Translations under genes and position numbers: made by a program
Notes under the pieces: generated by a model
Told to the model about the DNA's origin: nothing
The model's database searches: none
Seen by the model: only the letters and a program-made list of their open reading frames with translations
Source of the DNA: a virus
Reading direction: 5' to 3' (one strand)
Length of the DNA stretch: 45,554 bases
Virus record (IMG/VR): IMGVR_UViG_3300035180_000831
Coordinates: 1 to 45,554 of that record
In this document: piece after piece, positions 38,290 through 45,554 of the stretch
Layout: each line of letters begins with the position of its first letter
Position numbering within the stretch: position 1 is the stretch's first letter

Positions 38290-38502
38290 TTACTCTACCT
38301 TTATTTTACCTACATAGTTTCTTTTAACTGCTTTGTTGTTTACTTTAATAGCTATTTTTATATCTTCTAGTTTATCAACTATACCATCTTTTCCAGTAAT
38401 AGATGTTTCTAACCCATCCATCTTCTTTTCAAAGCGTGTTAAAAGATAGATGGCTAACCCTATCGGGAATCCAAGATTAGCTATAACTTCTGCTATATCC
38501 AT
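38290..38502 (-). CDS. YvrJ/BhlA-like small membrane protein (70 aa)
   Basis: The N-terminal NLGFPIGLAIYLLTRFEKKM (9-28) matches the YvrJ/BhlA type pattern, with a hydrophobic helix followed by a charged coil. It is one base from the next gene. Proteins of this sort occur beside amidases as holin or lysis accessory genes. Confidence 0.6.
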   Translation of the reverse strand: MDIAEVIANLGFPIGLAIYLLTRFEKKMDGLETSITGKDGIVDKLEDIKIAIKVNNKAVKRNYVGKIKVE

Positions 38503-38503
38503 T

Positions 38504-38752
38504 TCAGATTCCTCCTAGTTTCTGGGATACCTTGTAGACACCACTACTACTAATACCAACTGCTAGTCCAATTTCTGTACTTGGTAGTCCGAACCAATGT
38601 AGATAACCAAACACAGTTCCAGCTACAACTGCAATAATGAAGTTAACAAATGATTTCCAGTTCCTATCAATGGCAAAATTAACTCCATTGACTAAACCGA
38701 TTAACACAAAAGCACCCATCACATATTGTTCTAAGTTCATAGTACCGTTCAT
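38504..38752 (-). CDS. Holin-like membrane protein (82 aa)
   Basis: Two membrane segments (VMGAFVLIGLVNGVNFAI and FVNFIIAVVAGTVFGYLHW) are followed by a glycine-rich end (GISSSGVYKVSQKLGGI), common in small phage holins. It follows the amidase gene by eight bases. Confidence 0.6.
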   Translation of the reverse strand: MNGTMNLEQYVMGAFVLIGLVNGVNFAIDRNWKSFVNFIIAVVAGTVFGYLHWFGLPSTEIGLAVGISSSGVYKVSQKLGGI

Positions 38753-38760
38753 AATACCTC

Positions 38761-39519
38761 CTAAATAGTATTTTTAATAGTTTTATCAAGTTCATCCGCC
38801 AATCTAGTCTTATAGGACTCTATTTTTTCATTGCACTCGGCATCTTTGAGTGCTAATGCATCAGAATTTTGTTTTTGTGCATCAGATAGTGCTTTTTTAG
38901 TGTCTTCAAGTTCCTTTTTTACATCATCACAAGTTTCTGGAGTAGGTGGAGTAGGTGGAATAGGCTCTGGGGTAGACTCATAGTTTACACCATAAGCAAA
39001 ACAAATGCCTTTAGCGATAGCTTTAGATACCATGTCAGTATCAGCAAGAATGACTTTATCGTGAGCATCTTGGACTACACCCATCTCTAATAGTACACAG
39101 TGAGTATTGGCGGTAAGTCTACGCCACATATAGTACTGAGTTATATTTTTATTTAATCTTTCTGGGTGATTAACAATCCCAGACTCTTTAAAGTAAACAC
39201 TTTCGATAGCTTCTTTAAGTCTCTTAGATTCTTTGTTGCTTTCCTCAGATAAGTCTATGGCAGGGTCTATGTAACCAATTACACCACCACCAGTTCCATA
39301 TACATCAGCATCTCCATGAAGTGCTAGGAATAAGTCGAAGTCTTTTTTAATCTCAGCGTCAGTAGGGTCGGCTCCGACAATTTGGACAACAAAACCTTTA
39401 GAAATAAGAATATCTGAGAGTCTGTTAGTAATACGCCAGTTTAGTTCCTGCTCACCAGGCGCACCAGTAGCACCAGTAGTACGAGGATAATGACCGGCTT
39501 GTAAACAAATAAATGTCAT
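38761..39519 (-). CDS. N-acetylmuramoyl-L-alanine amidase endolysin
   Basis: A 252-residue endolysin. The Amidase_3 zinc and catalytic residues are H10 (QAGHYP), E25 (GEQELN), H68 (LALHGDAD) and E145 (VLLEMGV). A Pro/Thr linker (about residues 185-195) leads to a charged coiled-coil tail, DVKKELEDTKKALSDAQKQN, which may bind the wall or give multimers. It cuts the amide bond between muramic acid and the peptide stem. It is followed by three small membrane genes that should control its release. Confidence 0.85.
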   Translation of the reverse strand: MTFICLQAGHYPRTTGATGAPGEQELNWRITNRLSDILISKGFVVQIVGADPTDAEIKKDFDLFLALHGDADVYGTGGGVIGYIDPAIDLSEESNKESKRLKEAIESVYFKESGIVNHPERLNKNITQYYMWRRLTANTHCVLLEMGVVQDAHDKVILADTDMVSKAIAKGICFAYGVNYESTPEPIPPTPPTPETCDDVKKELEDTKKALSDAQKQNSDALALKDAECNEKIESYKTRLADELDKTIKNTI

Positions 39520-39525
39520 ATTTTT

Positions 39526-42500
39526 TTAGTATGGCTTGAACCACAGCTTCTTTCCAGACAGCTTAGGTGTGTATCCATCCTTTCCTGTAATTTTATCTAA
39601 TAATCCATTATCTCCTAAACTTGCTCTCTTTGTATTCAAAAGAGTTGATATTGGTTTGTAATTGCCCATTTTTATATCATTATTAAATAATGACTTAGCT
39701 TTAGAGAAGGTCATAGTCTTGCCACTATTAGCAAAGGATTTTTTAACATAATACTTTTCATTTATTTCATCATATTGGATAGCTTTAAGCATATCTTTCT
39801 CATTCTTAGATATGTTGTTGTTATCATAAAGGTAGTCAATCATATTTGGAGTAACCAGTGCTTTATCAGCTATAGTCTTGCGTGACTTCATAAGTAGTTC
39901 TACAGCCTGTTCGTGGTCTAACTTATCAATTATAGGTATTAGCTCTTGTAGTCTAGTTTGTTCCGCTTCACTAGCAGAGCGATAGTAAGATATATCTTCT
40001 TTTGAGGCTCCAGATGTTTCCATAACCTGGTCTTTTATAATTTGTGGCATATCTTTGTTATCAAGAACACTATCTATGGTTTTAAAGGCTTCTACCCTTT
40101 GTTTTAAGTCTCTTGTTTTGGCATTACCATCTGGGAAGTATCTAGCGATAGTTTCTTCTGTTTTTGGCTCATATCCCATATTTACTCTAGTATCATAGTC
40201 GCTTCTAAAATCCTTCTTTTCTTGAGGAGTTGAGTCTTTTGTTGGGATTGGAAATTCAACTGCATTTTTATTACCAAATAATCCATCAAAGAATCCTGGC
40301 TTATTAGTTGTTGTAGCACCCAGTTTCATTTTCTCTATTTCTGCTTTCCTAGCTTCCCTTGCTTGAGAATCAGCATAAAATTCACTCTGTTTATCTGGAG
40401 ATAGAGTTTTATAAACAGATGACTCGTTTTTAGTAAGACTTGGAGATTTATCTAGATTATTTATATATTCTTTTCTCTTGGAATCATAAGATTTACCAAA
40501 TAAAGTACCCCTTACAGTATCAAGTACACCAGTTCCTACAGGGCCAGCTACATTTCCATTTATAGTTTTATAATATCCATCTGCTCTAGCCTGGAGATAT
40601 GGTAATGTCTTATTTAATATCTGACCACCAGCAGGTACAGCTAGATTCTCAGTTTTTTTAATTTGATCTAGTCTATATTTCTGTTCATAGGTTTTTTCTT
40701 CATCTGGAGTAGTAAAGTCTCCCTTTAGAGCAGATTCACCATAGGAATATAGAAGTTTCATAGCAGGAGATAGAGGAGTTCTATCAATCCATCTCTTTTG
40801 ACCGCTTTCGTCTTTTTCTACTAGATTCTTATACATATCAAGAAATGTGTTTGTTCCACCTCCGACAAATGCAGTTCCTAGAAGTAGTTTATTGGCTACG
40901 GCTTCAGCTACCTTACCAGCGACATATTTCTTTAGATATTTAGCATCACCCTTATCTCCACCTATTGCACCCATCATCTTGTCATAGGCGATAACAGTGT
41001 CTTTAAGGGAGTATTGTACAAATTGAAGGATTGTCTTTACATATTTATTCTTAAATAATCCAATGTCTTGTCCTTTTCCAAACTTGATAGCATATTCATC
41101 TTGTTTTCCCATAACAAACTTATCTAAATCTTCTCCAGATAAACCTTTTTTCTTTCCTTGTCCTACAAAAGCAGCTAGGGCTATATTATCTTTTTCATGT
41201 TCACTTGAGTCAAACATCCACATAAGAGATTTATCAGCTTTAGAGAGTATATTACTTATTGCATTTCTCTCTGATTTTATTCTTTCACCAGCCTCAGAAG
41301 CCTTCGATGAGTTATATCCATACTCTACAGTATAGTCATGTTTTCCAGCATCAACGATTGCATTCTTAAAGACATCACCATCAACTAGAGAAGAAACACG
41401 ATTTATCTCTTTTAGATTACTATAAGCTGGCATTGGGTTTAGTCCCAAAGCTCCTCTGGCTGTTATTCCTCTGATAGCAGACAAAATCTTGTCTATTTTA
41501 GTGTCTACTTTAACATCATTACCAACATATTCTTCAAATATGTTATCTACTAGCTTTTTAAGTCTATTATCTTTAAACTCGGCATTTTTAACATTCTCAA
41601 AGTACTTATTGATTGCAGCAGCTTGAGCTTCTTTATAGTTTCTACCAGTCAAAATAATTAAAGCTTCATCTTTATTCATGTTATCTGGTTTACCACCTGC
41701 CATAGCTACCAACTCTTCTTCTGGCATATTAATCAAAGACTCCATATATCTACCATTTTCTACCTGAGCCTTTTTAAAGTTCCATAGGAAGTCGTTATAA
41801 AATTTCTTATCTGTGTTAGCTTCTGATCCAAGTTGGTCTATAGAACGGAATAACCTACCATCTGTTTTTATATTTTCATAAACATTTTTTTTCTCAGGAG
41901 CTTTAATCTCTCCAGAATCTATTTTTGCTTTAATAGAATCAGTAATACTAAACTTGGTCTTTTTCTTTAACATATCAACTAATCCAGTATCTTTTGCTTC
42001 TTCCTGGTATACATTCTTGGAATCATTTGCGATTTTAATATATGCTTGTTGAGTCTTATCTACATTGCCAATAGCTTCATTAGCATAATCAACTAGAGAA
42101 CGAGGGTCTTTAATGTAATCAGTCAATTTACCAGTACGAGCTTTGGTATAGGAAGCAGTAAGAACATCACCAGCCGTTTTATCTTGTTTATTAGCAATCA
42201 TATCCTCAGAAACACGATGGAAGTAGTTTTGGCGTTCAAGAGGAGTAACATTTTGTCTAGTAGTTCCCACATCAGCCATAGTGTCAAAGAACTTCTTAGT
42301 TGTTTTAGCAAGATCTTGAAGTTTTGGATCTACATTACCTGATTCTACTTGGTCTACAAAGTCAGAGAAATTAACACCACGAGCTTTTAATTCTTCATCT
42401 AAACTATTCCCAAATGCTCCAACAAATTTAAGTGCTTGTGCTTTACCTTCGGGTGTTTCAACTTTGTTGGAAACCTTTTTAAGTGTTTCAAGGTCTGAAT

Positions 42501-44139
42501 CTACTGTATTTTTGTCATATTTGTATGTTTCTGGTGTTATTTCTGATTTATCCACCTCTGGTTGAGGCTGTACAATCGGTTCTACGGCAGGTTTAACAGG
42601 TTCAACGATTGGTTGTACCTGTTTACCTGGCTCAGTTTGGAGTAAACTGTCGAAATAACCATTATCCTCTGTTTTAACAGGTTTCACTTCGGGTTTTGAG
42701 AAGTTATCAGTACGCAAAGACTTGGTAATGTAACCCTCCATTGATTTAACTGGAGTTGGCGAATCTTTGGCATAAGAATAAGCGGAATATATCTTTTCTG
42801 GAGAATAACCCTCATTGAGTTTTTGTGTAACGAATACATCAGATAGACCAGTTTTCTTAACTAATTCAGACTTTTGGAAGTCAGCGTTCATTTCAGCATC
42901 TGGCTTAGCATTTGGTTCAGTCGAAACTTGGAACTTTTTATTAGCCAATATATCACTTAAAGAAGTAGGTTCGGTTTCATTTCTCTGTGCCCTTACTTCT
43001 TTTACTATGGCTAGTGGGTCTTGTGTAACTTTATACAGTTCATCTACTGCACCAGGACTTAGTTGAGTAAGTTCAGCTACTTTCTTTTTTTCATTAGCAA
43101 TACGATCTTCTTCTTTTGAGAACTCCTTACTATTTAACATCTCATCGGAAGTTTGGAATATCTTTTTTGGTTCAGGTGCTTGCATCTGAGTTTTTAGTTC
43201 AGGTGTTTGCATCTGAGTTTTTAGTTCAGGTGTTTGCATCTGAGGTTCAAATTGTGGTTCAACTACTGGATCTAAAGGAACTTCTGGTTTATTGTCCATA
43301 GCATTAAAACCAGGAGCAATTGTACCAGCAGCACCAGTTAATCCACCAAGTACTAGATTAGAACCCATGTCAGGTAAGAAACGCTTTGCATAGTTATTAA
43401 AGTAATTTCCACCATTTTCTACAGTATCTGCACCAGCGAATACACCAGTTTCAAGAGGAGATTGTAATCCATGTTGAACTACATTTTTAGCAATAAATGA
43501 AGCTGCTTTAGGCAAGAAAGATTTAACTCCATCTGCACCAGCAACACTCATAGCATTTTTAGCTTGAGTAATACCAGCCTCAGTAACAGGAGCTAGATAT
43601 TTAGCTACACTAGGAAATTTATTGGCGGCATAAATCATAGCTTTATCTGTAGCAGAATTAGTATATGGGAATAACCATGAATACTTCTGTCCTTGACTAG
43701 CACCCTCAAGAGTATTTTGGAGAGTTATATTCTTACCAGATAAAGCATTAAGTAACATACTAGAACCAGCACCAAACAATGAACCATTAACTTGATTTTT
43801 AAGAGAATTTAATATACCTGCACCACGAGTAATAGGATTAGCTATAGTACCAATAGCCTGTCCTGTACCATAAGATAGAAAATCAAGAGGAGATTTAGGT
43901 TGATATGCTTTTATGGCATCGTTTTGTGCAAATCTATCTATTCCAAGATTTCCAGTTGCACCACCAGTATATCCCTTGCCAAGAGCAGCAATAGCACTAA
44001 CACCAGGCATAGTTTCTTGATTAAAGTTTTGAGCTAACCAGGAGTTTGTATTCTTAGCAAAATCTGAGTTGTATCCTGCGACACGCAAATCATTTATTGT
44101 ATTTTTTGCTGAGTTTAATAAGTTATCAAAGTATCCCAT
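39526..44139 (-). CDS. Large internal virion / DNA ejection protein
   Basis: A 1537-residue protein, the longest in the genome. The N-terminal 250 residues are Ala/Gly/Asn-rich with hydrophobic stretches. A Pro/Gln/Glu-rich linker follows, with TPELKTQMQ units at about 295-325 coded by 27-bp DNA repeats (43171-43245). The remainder is long, charged and helical, including LPRIEKM-like coils and an EEDLDKFVMGKQDEY segment. It resembles ejected internal core proteins of podoviruses. The ATG 44139 has GGAGG upstream beside a hairpin. Confidence 0.65.
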   Translation of the reverse strand: MGYFDNLLNSAKNTINDLRVAGYNSDFAKNTNSWLAQNFNQETMPGVSAIAALGKGYTGGATGNLGIDRFAQNDAIKAYQPKSPLDFLSYGTGQAIGTIANPITRGAGILNSLKNQVNGSLFGAGSSMLLNALSGKNITLQNTLEGASQGQKYSWLFPYTNSATDKAMIYAANKFPSVAKYLAPVTEAGITQAKNAMSVAGADGVKSFLPKAASFIAKNVVQHGLQSPLETGVFAGADTVENGGNYFNNYAKRFLPDMGSNLVLGGLTGAAGTIAPGFNAMDNKPEVPLDPVVEPQFEPQMQTPELKTQMQTPELKTQMQAPEPKKIFQTSDEMLNSKEFSKEEDRIANEKKKVAELTQLSPGAVDELYKVTQDPLAIVKEVRAQRNETEPTSLSDILANKKFQVSTEPNAKPDAEMNADFQKSELVKKTGLSDVFVTQKLNEGYSPEKIYSAYSYAKDSPTPVKSMEGYITKSLRTDNFSKPEVKPVKTEDNGYFDSLLQTEPGKQVQPIVEPVKPAVEPIVQPQPEVDKSEITPETYKYDKNTVDSDLETLKKVSNKVETPEGKAQALKFVGAFGNSLDEELKARGVNFSDFVDQVESGNVDPKLQDLAKTTKKFFDTMADVGTTRQNVTPLERQNYFHRVSEDMIANKQDKTAGDVLTASYTKARTGKLTDYIKDPRSLVDYANEAIGNVDKTQQAYIKIANDSKNVYQEEAKDTGLVDMLKKKTKFSITDSIKAKIDSGEIKAPEKKNVYENIKTDGRLFRSIDQLGSEANTDKKFYNDFLWNFKKAQVENGRYMESLINMPEEELVAMAGGKPDNMNKDEALIILTGRNYKEAQAAAINKYFENVKNAEFKDNRLKKLVDNIFEEYVGNDVKVDTKIDKILSAIRGITARGALGLNPMPAYSNLKEINRVSSLVDGDVFKNAIVDAGKHDYTVEYGYNSSKASEAGERIKSERNAISNILSKADKSLMWMFDSSEHEKDNIALAAFVGQGKKKGLSGEDLDKFVMGKQDEYAIKFGKGQDIGLFKNKYVKTILQFVQYSLKDTVIAYDKMMGAIGGDKGDAKYLKKYVAGKVAEAVANKLLLGTAFVGGGTNTFLDMYKNLVEKDESGQKRWIDRTPLSPAMKLLYSYGESALKGDFTTPDEEKTYEQKYRLDQIKKTENLAVPAGGQILNKTLPYLQARADGYYKTINGNVAGPVGTGVLDTVRGTLFGKSYDSKRKEYINNLDKSPSLTKNESSVYKTLSPDKQSEFYADSQAREARKAEIEKMKLGATTTNKPGFFDGLFGNKNAVEFPIPTKDSTPQEKKDFRSDYDTRVNMGYEPKTEETIARYFPDGNAKTRDLKQRVEAFKTIDSVLDNKDMPQIIKDQVMETSGASKEDISYYRSASEAEQTRLQELIPIIDKLDHEQAVELLMKSRKTIADKALVTPNMIDYLYDNNNISKNEKDMLKAIQYDEINEKYYVKKSFANSGKTMTFSKAKSLFNNDIKMGNYKPISTLLNTKRASLGDNGLLDKITGKDGYTPKLSGKKLWFKPY
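43171..43245 (-). repeat. 27-bp coding repeats in the internal virion gene
   Basis: TTCAGGTGCTTGCATCTGAG-type units repeat 2.8 times with little change. They code a Gln/Met/Pro/Glu linker (TPELKTQMQ). This is probably a flexible spacer and may vary in copy number. Confidence 0.8.
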
Positions 44140-44147
44140 AAGCCTCC

Positions 44148-44169
44148 AGCCGATTTATGGCTATCGGCT
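44148..44169 (-). promoter_or_regulatory. Hairpin just upstream of a ribosome-binding site
   Basis: AGCCGAT and ATCGGCT pair over seven bases (44148-44154 with 44163-44169). On the minus strand it overlaps the TAG of the upstream gene and ends directly at the GGAGG of the large internal protein gene, so it may tune coupling. Confidence 0.45.
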
Positions 44170-45271
44170 ATTGTCTAACTCCGTATAAATTAGACTGATT
44201 CTTTTTCAAGTTTGCAAGAAGTAGAGCATTGTCTACTGGATTACCATCTTGGGTAGTCCCCGTACTTGTTGTACCACCTCCAAGATTACTATTCAAGAAC
44301 GAAGTCAATTTAGAAGTATCAACAGCATAAGGATTTGCTACATCAGCACCGATTCCACCCTTAACAGCATTGATAGCGTTTTGATTCTGTATAAGTTGTC
44401 CAAGCCAACCTAGCATAGTATTATCAGCAGTATCAGATGCAGAGTTGCGAGCAGTCTGAGCAGTCTGTTCAGCATTATTATAATTTCTATCTGCTTCTTC
44501 TTGCCAAGAATCAGCTTGAGTATTTCTATTATCAAAAGTTCTCTTATTTTCCATTTGGTTATTAGAGTTATTTGTATTTATATCACCAAGTTGTCTACCC
44601 ATCTGTTCAGACCTACGAGAATCAGCATAATCAGTAGCACTTCCACCAAGTCCTAGAGCACGAGCACGATTCCCCTCAGTAGATGTTAAATCAGCAAATG
44701 TTCTACGAGCATTACCTTTTTCACCCTCAAAGGTGTTATTTATATCTTTCTGTCCTTCAGTCCAAAGATCTTTATATTGATCTCTCTTTTTATCAATCAT
44801 TCTACTGGTTTCATCACGAAGATCACGAGCAGAATCAAGATAAGATTGGATTTCGTTTAAATGATTATTTCTCTGTTTATCAACAATTGAACCAATATCA
44901 ATACCTGTTCCACCTGTTCCAGTTCCAGTACCACCTACTCCACCACCATTATCAATTTTATTTATTTGATTTACACCTACATATCTTGAAGTACCATCAC
45001 TAAACCTAGCCATACCATTTGCATCAGGAGATGAGATTTGAATTGCATTAGTACCGATTGAAGAAGTATCACCAATTTCATTACCAGTAGGTTCACTAGC
45101 TTGTGTACCACCTTCAGAAAAACCAAAGTCTAACCCTGGAGTCACAATTGTTCCACCTAAACCAGCAAGTCCACGAAGTTGTTGAGGAGACATAAATGGG
45201 TTGTTAGCAACTCTAGCCATATCAGCTTTAATTGCATCTAACCATTCTTTATTGTCTGCTGTCGGCCACAT
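44168..45271 (-). CDS. Internal virion protein, Gly/Asn-rich and coiled-coil
   Basis: A 367-residue protein. The N-terminal third is Gly/Thr/Ser-rich and probably flexible (GVGGTGTGTGGTGIDIG). The middle is a charged helix (RDLRDETSRMIDKKRDQYKD), and the C-terminal part is Asn/Thr/Ala-rich. It sits upstream of the large internal protein, as core proteins do in podoviruses. It has AAGGAA before ATG 45271. Confidence 0.6.
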   Translation of the reverse strand: MWPTADNKEWLDAIKADMARVANNPFMSPQQLRGLAGLGGTIVTPGLDFGFSEGGTQASEPTGNEIGDTSSIGTNAIQISSPDANGMARFSDGTSRYVGVNQINKIDNGGGVGGTGTGTGGTGIDIGSIVDKQRNNHLNEIQSYLDSARDLRDETSRMIDKKRDQYKDLWTEGQKDINNTFEGEKGNARRTFADLTSTEGNRARALGLGGSATDYADSRRSEQMGRQLGDINTNNSNNQMENKRTFDNRNTQADSWQEEADRNYNNAEQTAQTARNSASDTADNTMLGWLGQLIQNQNAINAVKGGIGADVANPYAVDTSKLTSFLNSNLGGGTTSTGTTQDGNPVDNALLLANLKKNQSNLYGVRQ

Positions 45272-45341
45272 ATTTATTTTCCTTAATATCTTTTATGTAT
45301 CAATAGTTATATTGTAGTATTTATAGTTAGTGTATGTATCA

Positions 45342-45554
45342 TTATAGAAAATTCTGGATAAATGCTCCACCATCTCTAATAAAGAAGTCATCTGTTAAAT
45401 ATCTAATAATAACTATTCCTGAGCCACCAGCAGCATTAGCTCCACCACCACCTCCAAGCCCATTAGTTCCAGCTCCACCATTACCATTTCCACCACCACC
45501 AGAACCACCTATACCTTGACCATCAGAACAACCTCCTCCTCCTCCACCTGCATA
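45342..45554 (-). CDS. Glycine-rich tail fibre/adhesin, C-terminal fragment (contig edge)
   Basis: Reading from base 45554, 70 codons and a TAA stop at 45342. It begins YAGGGGGGCSDGQGIGGSGG, continues with other Gly/Asn runs, and ends in GGSGIVIIRYLTDDFF. This matches the C-terminal motif of the two complete paralogues. It is very likely the end of the gene whose start lies at 1-110. Some 150 or more central residues are absent. Confidence 0.75.
   Translation of the reverse strand, partial: YAGGGGGGCSDGQGIGGSGGGGNGNGGAGTNGLGGGGGANAAGGSGIVIIRYLTDDFFIRDGGAFIQNFL

Noticed and set aside
1-45554. A recoded genetic code, such as TGA or TAG reassigned
   Set aside because: TAA, TAG and TGA all end genes in good context and no gene is interrupted by them.
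1-45554. A temperate lifestyle
   Set aside because: No integrase, CI-like repressor, excisionase or attachment site was recognised; the small HTH protein alone is not enough.

Overview
This window looks like a nearly complete genome of a tailed, podovirus-like bacteriophage, about 45.5 kb and AT-rich by eye. Standard translation fits, because TAA, TAG and TGA all act as stops. I see no integrase, no lysogeny module and no recognisable DNA polymerase, primase or replicative helicase, so replication probably depends on the host. Promoters are sigma70-like with TTGACA and a 17-nt spacer, and most genes have AGGAGG-type ribosome sites. Lysis uses an amidase and small membrane proteins, with no spanins seen. 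The host makes peptidoglycan but cannot be named from the sequence; a low-GC monoderm or a candidate-phylum bacterium would fit. The two contig ends carry the first 36 codons and the last 70 codons of the same glycine-rich tail gene. The molecule is therefore circular or circularly permuted, with part of that gene missing at the junction.

Layout. (1) 21679-31816, plus strand: an early operon of many small genes. It includes a MoxR-type AAA+ ATPase beside a metallopeptidase/VWA protein, a PD-(D/E)XK nuclease, a nucleotidyltransferase, a DnaJ-like zinc protein and a NinG-like protein. A tRNA-like structured element lies at about 29.5 kb. (2) 36353-31859, minus strand: SSB-like protein, DUF3102-like protein, a small HTH protein, an Acb2/Tad1-type anti-defence protein, a glycosyltransferase and a lytic-transglycosylase-like protein. 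(3) 36468-37545, plus strand: two small zinc-finger genes. One has a leader that can sequester its own Shine-Dalgarno sequence, and a heavily structured presumed RNA with an H-type pseudoknot lies between them. (4) 21503-19257, minus strand: small terminase, a 509-bp repeat-rich non-coding region (candidate pac site or origin) and a four-gene operon with a Phd-like antitoxin homologue. (5) 19026 down to 1 and, across the junction, 45554 to 37500, minus strand: the late block. It runs large terminase, glycosyltransferase, sigma-like HTH, portal, tail and fibre genes, scaffold, SU10-like major capsid protein, adaptor and nozzle proteins, glycine-rich fibres, internal virion proteins, amidase, holin-like genes and MazG.

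The genes read as an early takeover and anti-defence cluster, then packaging and virion assembly, then lysis. A promoter family (TTGACAAATTAGA-like) and a palindromic motif (TTATGTAATSATTRAA) recur at operon boundaries and probably set the programme. Three minus-strand promoters near the terminase genes place the predicted transcription start on or next to the ATG, which suggests leaderless messages. The best candidates for undescribed biology are the two structured RNA regions at 36.5-37.25 kb, the 10-bp phased repeat arrays at 20.6-21.0 kb, and the accessory operon between the two terminase genes.
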